Source: Diphasiastrum complanatum
Taxonomy: Eukaryota > Streptophyta > Lycopodiopsida > Lycopodiales > Lycopodiaceae
Assembly: GCA_029204225.1 (NCBI GenBank)
Contig: CM055109.1
Span: 37,732,991-37,796,990 of the forward strand
DNA length: 64,000 nt
Direction of reading: 5' to 3'
Part shown: positions 48,288-61,850 of the stretch, piece after piece
How positions within the stretch are numbered: position 1 is the first letter of the stretch
Layout: every line of letters starts with the position of its first letter
The notes under the pieces: generated by a model
Told to the model about the DNA's origin: nothing
Database searches by the model: none
Seen by the model: the letters and a program-made list of their open reading frames with translations, nothing else
Program-made: the position numbers and the translations under genes

Positions 48288-48945
48288 GTGGTCTTCCATG
48301 AAGATCAGAAGTTTAACTTGGATGATGCTCAGGTCAAGGAGTCTCATGCAAGATCAATCATCAATCTTGATGCTATTCCAGAAGAGGCGAGGCCGAGGCT
48401 TGAGGAAGAGCAAATTCAAGCTACCACACCAAGAAGATCTACACGAGCAAGATCTGAGCCAAGTAGGCTCACATATGATGCTGAAGGAAGGCAAGTGGAA
48501 GGTGAAACTTCCTATTGCTTACACTATATTTCTTGGAGGGAACTTGGTTTCTTGGCTATCAAAGAAGCAGACAACTATTTCCTTATCATCCTGTGAAGTT
48601 GAATACAAATTTCTTACAACCACAACTAAGGAGGTTTAATGGATAAAAAGGCTACTTTTGGAACTAAAGTGTTATGCAGATGAAGATCTTCCAATTATCA
48701 AGAATGATAATATTTCTACTCAGGCTCCTGCAAATAATCCAGTCTTTCATGAAAGGAGCAAGTATATTGAAGTGGCTCATCATTTTGTAAGGGAAAAAGT
48801 CGTTGGGAGAGAGATTTCATTGGAACATGTTTCATCTTCAGATTGTGTTGCAGATCTTCTCACCAAACCTCTACTCAAGAATGTCTTTATGAAGATGAGG
48901 TCAAACCTTGGCCTAATTTTGAAATCTATGTTGATAGGAGCATAA
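48288..48945 (+). pseudogene. Copia F: RT leader fused to RNase H
   Basis: After VFHEDQKFNLDD and PRRSTRARSEPSRLTYD, the sequence jumps to RNase H: GGNLVSWLSKKQTTISLSS, CEVEYKFLTT, then NPVFHERSKYIEVAHHFV and CVADLLTKPL. The whole reverse transcriptase (DVxxAFLNG, YVDDM) is missing. Confidence 0.9.
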
Positions 48946-48959
48946 ATTTTAAGGAGGAG

Positions 48960-49679
48960 TGTGAAGATTATTAAAATATTATCTTCCTATCTCGAGTTTG
49001 GGGCCATGTCCATGGTGATTTCCACTAGATTTCATGTTGTACATAAAAGGAGTGTGAATTGAGCACATATCATTCTAGTGTAGCTCGGATTTGAGTTAGA
49101 TAGGTTCTATTTTGATGGCATGCAGCAGTTTAGATAACATGCAAAGTCATAATGTATGCATGCAAGCCACATGCAATCAGTGCATGCAACATGCAAAGTA
49201 GTTTCAGTGATCTACACATGTCTAGGCAGTTTATAGTTGACATGCAGTACATGCAACATACATGCATGCAATTACACATGTGGATCTTTGGTAGGTGAAT
49301 TAGTTCAGTTAAGTGGACTTTCCATGCAAATCCATTGTCGGAATTAGAGTCTCTCTCATGTAGGGAAAGCTGGGCATGTTTTGCCATATTGTGAATATTG
49401 AGATTTTGGTGTTTTGGACTCATTCTCTCTCTACCCGAGTTATTCATGCTTGATTTTCTCTCTCTACCCAAGAGCAGTCTTTTTTTCCCATACCGAACAC
49501 TTAAAATTATTTTTGACATTCATTTCTCATAGTGAATAGTTAGATTTTTTCATCATATGTATGTCATTGCCCTAGATTTTTCAAGTATACTATTCTTTGA
49601 TCAATTTTGTGCAATCACAACACCTCAATAAGATCCTGTAAGGTGTGTGGTGAAGTTCACACATGATAAAAACTTCACA
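48960..49679 (+). repeat. 3' LTR of copia F
   Basis: 720 bp, TGTGAAGATTATT ... AACTTCACA, preceded by polypurine AAGGAGGAG. Compared with the 5' LTR it has scattered substitutions and small deletions. Flanks (AACAT left, GTTCC right) do not give a 5-bp target duplication. Confidence 0.92.
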
Positions 49680-50005
49680 GTTCCATCGTTGTTTTAAGGA
49701 TCTACAAACATCCAAAATTGTGGAACAACTGTCCAATGCTGTTCTGAAGTTATTATAAAGTTATTCTGAAGCTATTTGAGGCTATTTTGAAGGTAGAATC
49801 GGCACCTTTTATTTCCTTGCTAGCGCATTCTTGAGGGAAATTCCGTGGCTTGGATTCCAAGGAGCACTCATTCCTTCTTTTCCCTTCATTTATTGTTGTT
49901 TTGTTTTTTAAAGTGCTTTGGGTTAGATTTGTCTTTTCTTAGTGTTTTACAATAAATGCAATTTTCTAGTTTTGATTTTGTGTTGTCTTTGTTTTTTTGT
50001 TCATA
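49680..50005 (+). other. Leader or LTR remnant of Ty3 G
   Basis: T-rich noncoding sequence leading into the gag at 50006. Confidence 0.4.
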
Positions 50006-50552
50006 ATGGAAGATGATATAGGTGATATTTTGCTTAGGCCTGTCGTTGCTCTTCCATCACTACCACCCAGCCTTGTGCTTAGTCCTACCCATAATCCACC
50101 TACAGTGGCTGCTCGTTCGCCTGCTGGTACTTCCCCTTCTGTGCAAGCTCACATCGATAGTGTGGAAAAGACTGTCGCGGAGATGCGAGCGATGATGGTA
50201 GCTAGTGGTTATGTGTCTTCTTCGCAGTATGCTCCGCGGTATCCGTCTTCTGCTGTTTGTCTTGTGTTACCTCCACTCTATCCAGAAGACAAAGATATCA
50301 AACCTACCCGTTTTGCAAGAAACACTCTCCAACATGATACTGATATCGTAGATCAGTGATTGCATAAGTGAGAGGAGTATTTTGATTTGAAGTGGTCCCC
50401 AACTGATGGGGGTTGGCAGGTCCACAAAGCTGCTTACTATTTCACTGATTTTGCTAACAGGTGGTGGCGCAAGTTGTTGAAGTCTAATCAGGCTCCATCC
50501 ACATGGCTTGAGTTTAAGCGAGCTTTCAGAGCTCAGTTTATTCACGAAGGTA
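50006..50552 (+). pseudogene. Ty3 G: gag N-terminal and capsid
   Basis: MEDDIGDILLRP, VEKTVAEMRAMM, a stop near 50357, then KAAYYFTDFANRWWRKL and APSTWLEFKRAFRAQFI. W-W ... TW.EF...F...F is the Ty3 gag capsid signature. Breaks off at 50552. Confidence 0.8.
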
Positions 50553-50575
50553 CATAAAATTCAAAAGAGCCAACA

Positions 50576-51115
50576 TTTATAGATTGTGGAGACATTATTT
50601 ATATGGTGTTGAGTTTTATGTGTACACTGATCATTATACTTTAAAGTATTCTGCACTCAGGCAGATTTGTAAGGCTGCCAAGCTCGGTGGGCCGAGCTGA
50701 TGCATGAGTTTCATTTGGAAATTTGCTTTTGAGGAGGGAAGAAAAATGTGGTCACTGATGCACTATCGTTGGTACTGCATCAGATGAGCCTTGCCTGTAG
50801 TTGACAATGATCTCATGGAGGAGATCAAGAGGGCTCAACAAAAGGACCCACATTGTCAGTGTGTGCAGCCTATGCATGCAAGTTAGTCGACCAAGCGGAA
50901 GAGTCAGCCTCGCTTGTCGCTTCCGTAGAGGAACACACCAATACTTATTTGACATACAACGTGAAGGAAGGTATGTAGTTGAGAAAATAAAAAAGTATTC
51001 ATGCCAGACGTTAAGGATCTTCATCGTAAGATTCTTCATGATTGCCATGATAGTCCTTGTGCAGGGCACCCTGGTATTGATAAGACTAGTGAGCTTTTAA
51101 GAAGGCTGAATTGCC
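50576..51115 (+). pseudogene. Ty3 G: RNase H and integrase zinc domain
   Basis: LWRHYLYGVEFYVYTDHYT and LKY are the end of chromovirus-type RNase H; after stops, DNDLMEEIKRAQQKDPH, FRRGTHQYLFD and VKDLHRKILHDCHDSP, CAGHPGIDKTSELLRRL give the H-H-C-C integrase start. Protease and RT are deleted between gag and RNase H. Confidence 0.85.
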
Positions 51116-51458
51116 TAAATCCAACTTCGAGGATGTCATTGATTGTCTCACAATAATCAAGTTGAGAAGAGAGTAAATTGGTGTCCGTTGTGCTTGCTCA
51201 ACTCTCTTGGGTAAAATCTCCCATGACTCCACAATCGTACGTGTTTTTATTTTTGTCAATGCGCTCTGTACAAAAGTGTCGTCCATGCATCCACAATGCA
51301 TTGTATTTTTTGTACTAAATGAAATGGAACTAAATGTGTTAGGGATACAACAAACGTGTACAAAATTGCACGTATTAATAAACATGTGAAGGTTGATCAT
51401 CATAGCTTACATGTAAATCGCACCCCCTTGCATATTCCCTCTCTCTCTTTGTTACTTC
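51116..51458. other. Border between Ty3 G and CACTA element
   Basis: No gene. The left CACTA terminus should lie here, but no CACTA-type end could be seen. Confidence 0.4.
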
Positions 51459-54423
51459 CTAGTTATTTGCCGAGGCTCCTCTAAGTGCATCACGTAGCCA
51501 ATCAAGCGTCATGTCCTTGGGTAGAAGGTCAAGGTCAGGTGAGTGTGGTTGTCTTCTTTGCCCTCTCTTGAAAGTGGCTCGAGCGGTTTGTCTACGAGCC
51601 TTGGCATCTTCATATAGCGAAATCCACTTTTGCATCTCCTTGCTATTAAGAATGCAAAACTTATTTACCTTCTCCCTGAAGGACTCACTCATTCTCTTGA
51701 TTGCTTCTTTTCCTTGAGGAACCTCCTCAACAACACGCTCATCGTCCTTCTTATCCCAAAGATGAGAAATAGAATGATCGCTATGAGCAATGAACTTCGT
51801 GATGTAAACCATGGACTCTTGCACTAGCCATCCTTCTGCCATGCTACCCTCAGGCCTTGCTCTTTGTCTTACGAAGCCCTTCAATGTTTTCATGAATCAT
51901 TCCAAGAAAAACATCCAACGACTATGGACAGTTAGTGAGGGAACATGAATCAATGTTATTGAGAGAACATGGGAATTACCACAATAACAATAGCCTATGA
52001 TGGACTAAGGCAATTGATGCAAGTAGATAATATACCTGCAATGGCCACCTCATCTACCAAATGCACAATGAGATGCATTTGAATGGTGAGAATGGATGTG
52101 AGAAAGTGATTCTCGATCAAACACGCTGCCTCGATGGAGTTTTGTCTTGCCCCCTCAATAATCATCTTGAATCACCCCAAGAAAAAATGATACGAATCTC
52201 AAGCGCATTCACCGTACCTCACCAAACCACTAATTTTGTAGATTGCACTCCTTAAGTCCTCTGTCAAGAACCCTCTCAACACCAAGAGAAGCAAAAACTG
52301 CACGCACAAAAAACAATTTGGTCATGATCATTGAGATACATACATGCACAATGAGATCATCTTGAAATCACAAGACATGCTATAAAATGTAATTGACAAT
52401 TTTGATGTGGAAAAAAAGTCAAAAAACATGCCATGCCAACCTGTAAAAATTTATGCCAGTCATGAAACCTTAGTCCACTTAGCTTGTTGTCCCTTGTGAA
52501 GGCACCCTTTAGGCATCGCATGTGACTTGTCGGAGTTCAAAAAGAGGCTATTTCCCTCTTTACAATCGTCTCTTCTCTCTTTGATAAGATCCAAGGGGCC
52601 TTTGGTAGGACAATCGAAGTCTCCACCATTTGTGGCCATAAATCGACCATCTTTCCCACTTCTTTTAGGTCATTTCGTGCGTCTTTTTTTTTATCTTTTG
52701 ACCTGGTCAAGTGCTCCCAAATCATGCTCCCAACATTCTTGAACATGTTTATTGGGTCCAAAAGATGGTTTATCAACAATTCTCCCCAATATGAGAGTTC
52801 ATGAAATATTGATAACCTCTTCATGCCGGTAGAAAGTCACCCTAGATCTTGATTGGATCTCCAAATCCAAAGCCAATCACTTGCCTACAATATTAACAAA
52901 CAAGCACACACATTTAATGCAGATTATATATCGTTAGAAGAAACATAAAGAGAGTAATCATAAAATAAATAAATGACATGTACCAACTAGTGGCCCAAAT
53001 ATGTATTGTACCTTCATGGAATGAGGACGTTGGCCATCAAGCCCATCATGCATAGTGTGATCGGGTGGAAGGTATCGAGTGTGGCCCTCATAAATAATCT
53101 TTCGTAAATGTTGTGAGTGATGTGCTTGCAAATACTCGCCACAAACGGGACACACATTGTAACCACTATTTTGGAGCCCTACATTGTTCATGTTGGAGAA
53201 TCGGCAGGGATCCTCATAGTATCGTCAGATGAACGATTGCTCGAATGCCATGTCATTAGCTCCGCGATGGAATTTTACTTAAACATGTGGCGTATTCTGG
53301 GTATGATGGGAAAATGTCTTACCACCTTGGCGGGTATGGTCGCTCCTTGTAAATCTTGCCTGTAGCGGTGTTCCCCATAGCGTGGACATGTGCTTGCCTC
53401 CTCAAACTCATCTCGATATAAGATGCAATCGTTGGGACATGCATGGATGCTCTTGTAATCCATGCCGACCGTGGATAGCATTTTCTTGGCTTCTTGTCGA
53501 GACGCCGCCATGGAGTTATTTGGGGGCAACATTTTCTTGAGCAAACTGCGACAAAATATAAATTTATGTACCTAGTTATATATAGTTTCTCGCAACGCAT
53601 GAATTAAAAATAAAACGAGATTGGAGCAAATTGTCTATAACACACATCATGAAGCAAGCAAGCTTACCCAAACAACTCTGTCACGCTTGCATCCGACCAC
53701 CCGTACCTAGTTTGCAAGTTCAAAAGTAACAAACAAGCTCACAACTTTGACATTTGTGCACTCTCATACAAAGGATTGGATGCCAAGCCACACGTAATCT
53801 CTTTTTCCCCTGTCAATGTGGCCTCGGGTGGGTTTGTGAAAAATGCATCCATCATGTCATCCATGTCCCCCTCGTGATCATGCGATGTGAATGGCACATC
53901 CTCGTGTGTTGTGTCTTCTTGGGACATCTCTTCGTGCAAGTCCACGGGTGGTGTATGCAAGGAAAGTGGTGGCTCTCGTGCGCTTGCACGTCTCAATCTT
54001 GCGGATTGCATGGCAATATCTGGTTGAATTCTTCAATAGTCATGTGAGTGTGAGTCATCATCCTACACAATACAAGTGCAACAACAATCAAGAATAATAG
54101 AATATTTCGCCAATCTGAAAGGGTGCCAAATAACATACATGGAAAAGAAGTCTGCAATCATGTATTTAATTTTAGCAATACAAAGAGGTATGCAAAGTAT
54201 AACTCACCGAAGAACCGACCTCCGTCCGCACAAATAATGACTCCCTCTCAATCTGACCATACATGCGAACATGTGATATAGTGGTGCATCGCTCTCGTCG
54301 CAGTGCATACTTATATCGTGCACATGGGCATGGTATTCTCTGGTGTAACCAGGCCTCTAATCCTATATGTGATGGTCCTGCCTCATCATCTGAGGATGAG
54401 GAACATGAACTCGACATTTGCAT
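51459..54423 (-). pseudogene. CACTA (En/Spm) TNP2-type transposase, broken multi-exon gene
   Basis: Minus-strand pieces in order: exon 1 (54423-54208, CPCARYKYALRRERCTTIS, donor GTGAGT); exon 2 from 54062 (one stop, then DMMDAFFTNPPEATLTGE); 53600-53200, with SLLKKMLPPNNSMAASRQ, SIHACPNDCILYRDEFEE, KVVRHFPIIPRIRHMFK and NSIAELMTWHSSNRSSDD; 53191-52958, YNVCPVCGEYLQAHHSQHL; 52824-52537, KRLSIFHELSYWGELLINH, MIWEHLTRSKDKKKDARN, WILSKREETIVKREIASF; 52255-52020 in scraps; 51893-51459, SLVQ-like SMAEGWLVQESMVYITKF, DKKDDERVVEEVPQGKE, MTLDWLRDALRGASANN to the stop. These are diagnostic TNP2 blocks. The middle of the transposase domain is deleted and stops occur, so it is inactive. Confidence 0.88.
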
Positions 54424-56495
<2,072 letters not shown>

Positions 56496-57355
56496 AGATT
56501 ATTCCAAATCGTGTCTCCAATGTCTCGTGACACATCTCCAAGTCACGTATATGGCTGCAGTCACGGGTCATCCCATTTTTCATCCATGAGTGACGATGAG
56601 GTCCTCAGTTATATGGATGGGATGTCTCCCTCGTGTGCAGACATGATTATGGAGAGAGTACGGGCTCGTTGGGATGCACAGAGTTCAGGTAGGTTGTCCA
56701 CATCATCTCGTTCTGAGGAGATCCAGTCCCCACAACCCTCTGACCGAGGTGTTCCCCCCTTCCATGAGGGTCTATCTGGCGGGAGTCCCTCCCCCGCGCA
56801 CTCTAATGTCAGTGCCTCTTCTCGACATTCCGGTAGGGAAAAGAGCGATCGTAGGAGGACTCACCTCAGTGGTGGCTCCTGTTGTGGCAGTGACACCGAT
56901 GATGTCGTGCTTCATGCGGCCTCTAGTCCAGCACATCCACCTAGCAGGCCTCGTTGTAAGTCTTCCTTATTGAGACCCTAACTCAAGAAGCAATGCGGAT
57001 GGCGCGTGATACTTTGACTCCTGCATCTATCACACCTAATTATCCCGACACCCCCACACTCTATCCTCACATTTTTTCTTCTGCGGTACCCACGCCCCCT
57101 ATGGGGTCTCCATGGCACCGTGATCCCTCTTGCCAGGCCACTCCACCCATTTTTTCTCCCATTCAAACCCATGTCGGTTACACTCCTGCCCAAAGCCTTT
57201 CCCAACCTTCTCCTCTTCATACCCCTCCCCACTCTTCTAGTGATCATCTTCAAACTCATCCCCGAATCATTCCCGTTGTAGTCAACTCCCCACTCCTCTT
57301 GACAGTCCCTTTGCCACCTCTCCGTCAACTGATGTCTTGCCATCCTATGACATAG
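56496..57355 (+). pseudogene. Second gene of the CACTA element (TnpA position), unidentified
   Basis: After the acceptor-like TTGCTTGCAG (56495) the frame reads RLFQIVSPMSRDTSPSH, SSMSDDEVLSYMDGMSPS, DMIMERVRARWDAQSSGR, a Ser/Arg-rich region, SDRRRTHLSGGSC, and stops at 56979-56981, with a possible donor GTAAGT at 56956. A shifted frame continues TLTQEAMRMARDTL and a Pro/Thr/His-rich stretch to 57355. It is divergent to the transposase, where CACTA elements often carry a DNA-binding TnpA gene. No recognised TnpA domain was seen, so the assignment rests on position. Confidence 0.4.
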
Positions 57356-57833
57356 ATGCGAAGGAGTGATGGTACAATGGATTTCAACCTCTCACCTTGC
57401 ATATCACTCCTTAATCTATGATTTTTGGCAAAATCACTCTCAACTTCAACATGCACTCAAAAAATCAGAGATAATCAATTAATGCACCTAATTCAGGCTT
57501 CAAATTTATTTTTTTGGCTGATGTAATCCAAGAACTAATCAAGGGATTAGATTCATTATAGAAAATGCTTGATTTTGCACCAAAAATCACTCAAATTGGG
57601 TATGTGAATCAAATTCTACAAATTTCTGAAATTTCTCAGTCAAAACCGGAGCTGTACGGCCTCACACGTGTGAAAAGAGTTTCTACAGCCCACAACAAGA
57701 TCTGGACCAAAATTTTTGAGGATAGCTATCAAATCCAACTCGCTACACAAAATTTGACTGGTTTCCAAAAAACTGCTTATTTTGGCTTTGATTTGGATTA
57801 ACCCTATCAATTTTAACAAAACCTCTTGTACTA
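57356..57833 (-). other. Leader of truncated copia H
   Basis: Follows the primer site on the minus strand. Contains CACACGTGTGAAA near 57663. Gag is absent; the element is cut at about 57360. Confidence 0.5.
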
Positions 57834-57846
57834 GGCTTTGATACCA
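57834..57846 (-). other. Primer-binding site of copia H
   Basis: Minus strand TGGTATCAAAGCC, one base from the consensus, directly after the LTR end TTTTCACA. Confidence 0.85.
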
Positions 57847-58676
57847 TGTGAAAAGTACAAAAAGGACCAAGAGTGGATTCTAATCTGATCCTCAAAAGGG
57901 ATTGGATGTTAGATTTACTTGATCTATCAATCTACTTGAGATTAAGATCAATCTAGATCAATTCTAGACACAAAATCCTAACAAGAACAATCATTAATGA
58001 AGGTAGGTGTACTTTCTGGTTTCACACGTGTGAAACACTGCCTGAGTACGGACTCCAACTTGAAAATCAAGCACACTATGATAGAACCTCAAAAGAATCA
58101 AAACAAATGTAGACAAATGGAGAGAATCACCCAAAATTGCTTCCAAAATCAAGATTGATGTCTCACAATGATTATGGCCAAATGTGGCTCTATATATACA
58201 ATAAGTGGGAGCTCGTGGTACTGATCATCCCTCTGATCCCACATGTGCAAAGGTGCTTTGTCGTATGATAATTCATCATGCAAAACTGACACTTGGACAA
58301 AACCTTCTATTTTGAGCACTTTTGGTCCATTTTCCTTCTATATGGAGATCTACTTGGAAATCTTCTAGAAGTCAAAATTCGCCTACTTCAGCTTATTCCA
58401 CACATGTGAGCTGTCCTCTACACATTGGATATGACACCTAACCAAAGGATGTGGCTCATCCAATCAATAGATTGATGCCATGTGTCATATGTCTACAAAA
58501 CTAGTTTTTGGCCATTTTAGCCACTAGAACTTGAATTAAATGATATGTACAACGTATATGATTATGGTACATGACAAGTACACTAGTTTCACACGTGGGA
58601 ATAGGCTCCACACATGTGTGTTTATCTATATACAAGATTTTTGGCCTCTACCAAGCTTATTTTTGCATTTTTCACA
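57847..58676 (-). repeat. LTR of copia H
   Basis: 830 bp. Minus strand TGTGAAAAATGCAAAA ... GTACTTTTCACA. Same family style as the copia A LTR (similar ends, CTAGACACAAAA inside). Contains TTCACACGTGTGAA at 58021 and TTTCACACGTGGG at 58588. Inserted in the CACTA second gene. Confidence 0.8.
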
Positions 58677-58946
58677 AAACCTTGGCCACCACTCCCAAGG
58701 TGTTAAGGTCCTTAAAGTCTCCTACACCTTCTTAGAGGCCTTCCGTTGTTGTTTGACACAATCTGGATTTTTGAGAAATCCTTTCATCACAAACTTCAAG
58801 TCTTCCTTGTGCCTTGATTTGGATGGATATTCTAGATCTGAGGTATATATGGCTTCAAGATATACTTTAACTTACTACATTCATGTGGTCTAACTTTCAC
58901 TCTCATCACATTTCTTAGATAACTATATTATATTCATTGGATGCAG

Positions 58947-59045
58947 GTATCACAGTCTCAATCCCATGCATCATAGTCACACGAGTCCGATTGCAATGTC
59001 AATGGCCAAGACGAGGACGACTCAGCTGGATCTAATTATAATTAG
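58947..59045 (+). pseudogene. Possible last exon of the second CACTA gene
   Basis: After an acceptor (CATTGGATGCAG) the frame reads VSQSQSHAS, a stop, SHESDCNVNGQDEDDSAG and ends at TAG 59043-59045. Acidic Ser-rich C-terminus. The link to 56496-57355 is inferred from strand and position. Confidence 0.35.
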
Positions 59046-59645
59046 GTATATTGTAATAATCCAATTTGTAACATATCTCTGTACTTGGAACATTTATGTA
59101 TGAATTTAAGTTTCCTCCATTAATTTTTAAGTGCCTGAAATGTAACTCAAATAAATTTTGCAAATTTTTTTATTGACAATAATGAACAAATGATTTTGCT
59201 TACCAACTTCATAAGAAGTGGTGCAAAAGATTCCTAGGGTCGGATGGAGTCCATTTTTAGGACAAAATGGAGCCAGTAAACTGGCTCCATTATGTCCAAA
59301 TTTTTATTTTTTATGATTTTCTACCCTCACAATAACCCTTGATTTAGGGTGAACTTTTGATAGAGATATACCAAGGGATGGCCCTTAGTATAATACTCGA
59401 AAACAACATGTCGCCAATAGCTTGTTTGAGAGATATACACCGAAGTCCCTTGGTATATCCCTCGGTACCCGTTCTATAAACAACGCAAAAACGAGGTGAA
59501 GAAGCCTCGATTACCAAGGCAATTATCAAAGATCTCGTTCTGAGGTATACTTCAGGGTGTATATCGAGGGTTGCGATCTTTTTTCAAAAAAGATTCTTCA
59601 TAAAAGCCTCGGTAATAGGGTCAAAATCCTCCAGAATTTTGTAGT
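59046..59645 (+). mobile_element. Right end of the CACTA element with subterminal repeats
   Basis: Ends in CAGAATTTTGTAGTG (59631-59645), the reverse complement of a CACTACAAAATTC-type terminus. Inside it, GGTATAT/ATATACC and CCTCGGTA/ACCGAAG motifs recur in both directions between 59360 and 59615 (59366, 59430, 59450, 59547, 59560, 59610), as in CACTA subterminal transposase-binding regions. The matching left terminus was not found. Confidence 0.7.
59260..59297. repeat. Near-perfect 18-nt hairpin
   Basis: GGACAAAATGGAGCCAGT (59260-59277) and ACTGGCTCCATTATGTCC (59280-59297) pair with one mismatch around a 2-nt spacer. Confidence 0.9.
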
Positions 59646-59679
59646 GGAATAGCAGGTAGAAGGACTCAAAGAGGGGGTG

Positions 59680-59757
59680 CCTATGGTTGGGAGGAGGATT
59701 CTACACACCGGCTTCTAGGGTTCACGAGCTTGGAGAGACTGGCTTGTGACAATTTCA
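59680..59757 (+). repeat. Copia LTR end fragment
   Basis: Nearly identical to 43698-43772 (GGAGGAGGATTCTACACACC, GGAGAGACTGGCTTGTG). The primer site that follows at 43774 is absent here. Confidence 0.8.
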
Positions 59758-59877
59758 TTATTTACTTAGCATTTAGATCCTTCGGGATAAAACCAAGAAG
59801 ATGCTATATCTAAGCCAATAGAGGTATTTACAAATTAAAATGGGTAGGAACACATCCATGTGTGATCACCTAAATAA

Positions 59878-60527
59878 TGTGAAAGATTCAACTAGTTTCA
59901 TCACATTTTGCAATATTTCCATATTTGGCATATTGAGGCCAAAACTTGTTTTAGACTTAGAGGTTGACTTTTCGAAGTTCATTAGTCTAAATTTCATTTG
60001 AATAAACACTTTTTGAAAGTGTGGAAAAGATAGAATGCGAGTTTGAGTAGATTCAATTTGAATAAGTTGGGTACATTGAATCTAGACTCAAAATTGGTAG
60101 GGTTAGCATTTTGGTGGGAAAGCCAAGTGGCCAAATAGGGTTTGGACCTGTTATAAAAGGATGTAACTCATGCAGAGAGTCATCTTCTCTCTTCACTATC
60201 TCATTTCATGCTTATACATGGTTCTCTTGGGTTCTACTATCCATTGGTGCACTATCTTGGTGATTGCTTGCAATTCTATGTGTAGAATGATCTATATTTG
60301 TTATTTTTGGATCCACACGTGTGAAATACAGTAGCTTGCTGGTTTTTTACGGACAACAACAGTACATAATCATTTCATTCAAGTTTGATCAAGTTCTATT
60401 AGTGTTTGCATCTCAAATTGTGTGTAGATGCTGCTTTTTCTACATTGGTGAAATTGATAGTGTATTTCTCTTTCTAACCAAAGATCATTCAAGTAGATTG
60501 GATCTTAAGGATCTGAAATCTTTCACA
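59878..60527 (+). repeat. 5' LTR of copia D
   Basis: 650 bp, starting TGTGAAAGATT and ending AATCTTTCACA, a perfect 11-bp terminal inverted repeat, followed by a primer site. Contains CACACGTGTGAAA at 60314. A TATA-like TATAAAAGG lies at about 60152. Confidence 0.85.
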
Positions 60528-61049
60528 TCGTATCAGAGCTTGTGTTTCAGGTTATGAAGGAGGAAATCAGATCTATCAATGATTTGGTGAAGATATCAAG
60601 TCTAGAGCATGCTAGAGAGGATTCTACACCAAAATCGGATTTTTTGCTTTTGTAGATTGGATCTTTTGTAGATCGAAACAGTAAATAGGTCAATATACTT
60701 TTTCAATTCCATTTTTTGAATTCACATGCTGGATTTGGCCGATTTTTGGATCATTGGTTCAGCCTAAGTGCTGGCTTATAGATTGCATATCAAATTTTCA
60801 GCATTTGCATGTAGATTTGGAATAGTCATTTTTTTGTGATTTTATCAAAACCCTAATTTTGATTGGATCTCTAGATAGTGAGGTTGCTGGACTTCATTTG
60901 AGTGTGTTTCAATCTTAGGAAGTGGCAAAAGTCATTAGATTGAGGATAGATCATAGGTTGATCAAGATTCCATGATTCTATGTGTTGATTTGCTTGGATA
61001 AGTGCTAGAAGAGAATTTGTGAGATAGTTTCAAATCTTGGTGATTTCTT
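60528..61049 (+). other. Copia D primer-binding site and leader
   Basis: TCGTATCAGAGCTT at 60528 is one base from the consensus TGGTATCAGAGC. The leader is related to that of copia C. Confidence 0.8.
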
Positions 61050-61850
61050 TTGAAAGCATTTATTGTTGTTCAAAGTAGGCTTACCTCAAGTAACTATTCA
61101 TTATGGAAAGTGAGGATGGAGTCACTTCTTGAGATAAATGATGTTTTGGATATTGTTGTAGGTTTGGAGGAGAGATCAGCAACACAACAAGATCAATTGA
61201 GGTATGACAAGAGGGCCAAGAAGGCTCTACACATGATAAAGATGAATGTTACCAATGAACTTCTCAAGGAAGTTGGTAAGTGCACATAATCTTTGGAAGC
61301 TTGGAATTCATTGAAGAAGCTTTATGAATCCAAGTCTACTTCTAGAGTGTTGACTCTAAGAAGGCAAATTTTTTCTTGTTTGCAAAAGAATGAAGAAATT
61401 CCAAGTACTTTTGTTTTGAGAATGAAAGCATTGAATGATGAGTTAGCTTGCATAGATGAAAGCATTAAGGAAGGAGAGCTTATTCAAGTGATTCTTAATG
61501 GCTTGTTGGATGCTCATGCTAACATTGTTCAAAGTATTGCTATTCAAAAGACTTTGCCAAGTTTGATGGATCTTCAAGAGATCTTGATCAATGAGGAATA
61601 TAGGCTTCAAGCAAGAGGTGGATCTACATCGACACTTCAAGAGGATGCTATGTTCACAAAGGGCAAATTCAAGGGCAAAACCAAAAGCAAGTGGTCTAAA
61701 GGGCAAGATCAAGTGGATGCTTCTTCAAGTGGCAAAAATAAGGATAGATAAAAGCTCAAGTGCTTCTATTGTGGCATCAAAGGACACTTTGCAAGTGAGT
61801 GCTACAAGAAGAAGAGAGATCAATGAGACAAGCAAGGTAATCTTACTCTT
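61050..61850 (+). pseudogene. Copia D: gag
   Basis: RLTSSNYSLWKVRMESL, ALHMIKMNVTNELLKEV, stop at about 61290, EAWNSLKKLYESKSTSRV, ELIQVILNGLLDAH, KGKTKSKWSKGQDQVD, stop at 61750, then zinc knuckle KCFYCGIKGHFASECYK. No ATG opens the frame, so the start may have decayed. Apart from three point stops it is well conserved. Confidence 0.9.

Noticed and set aside
56978-57343. 121-codon minus-strand frame
   Set aside because: Antisense shadow of the Pro/Thr-rich plus-strand exon.
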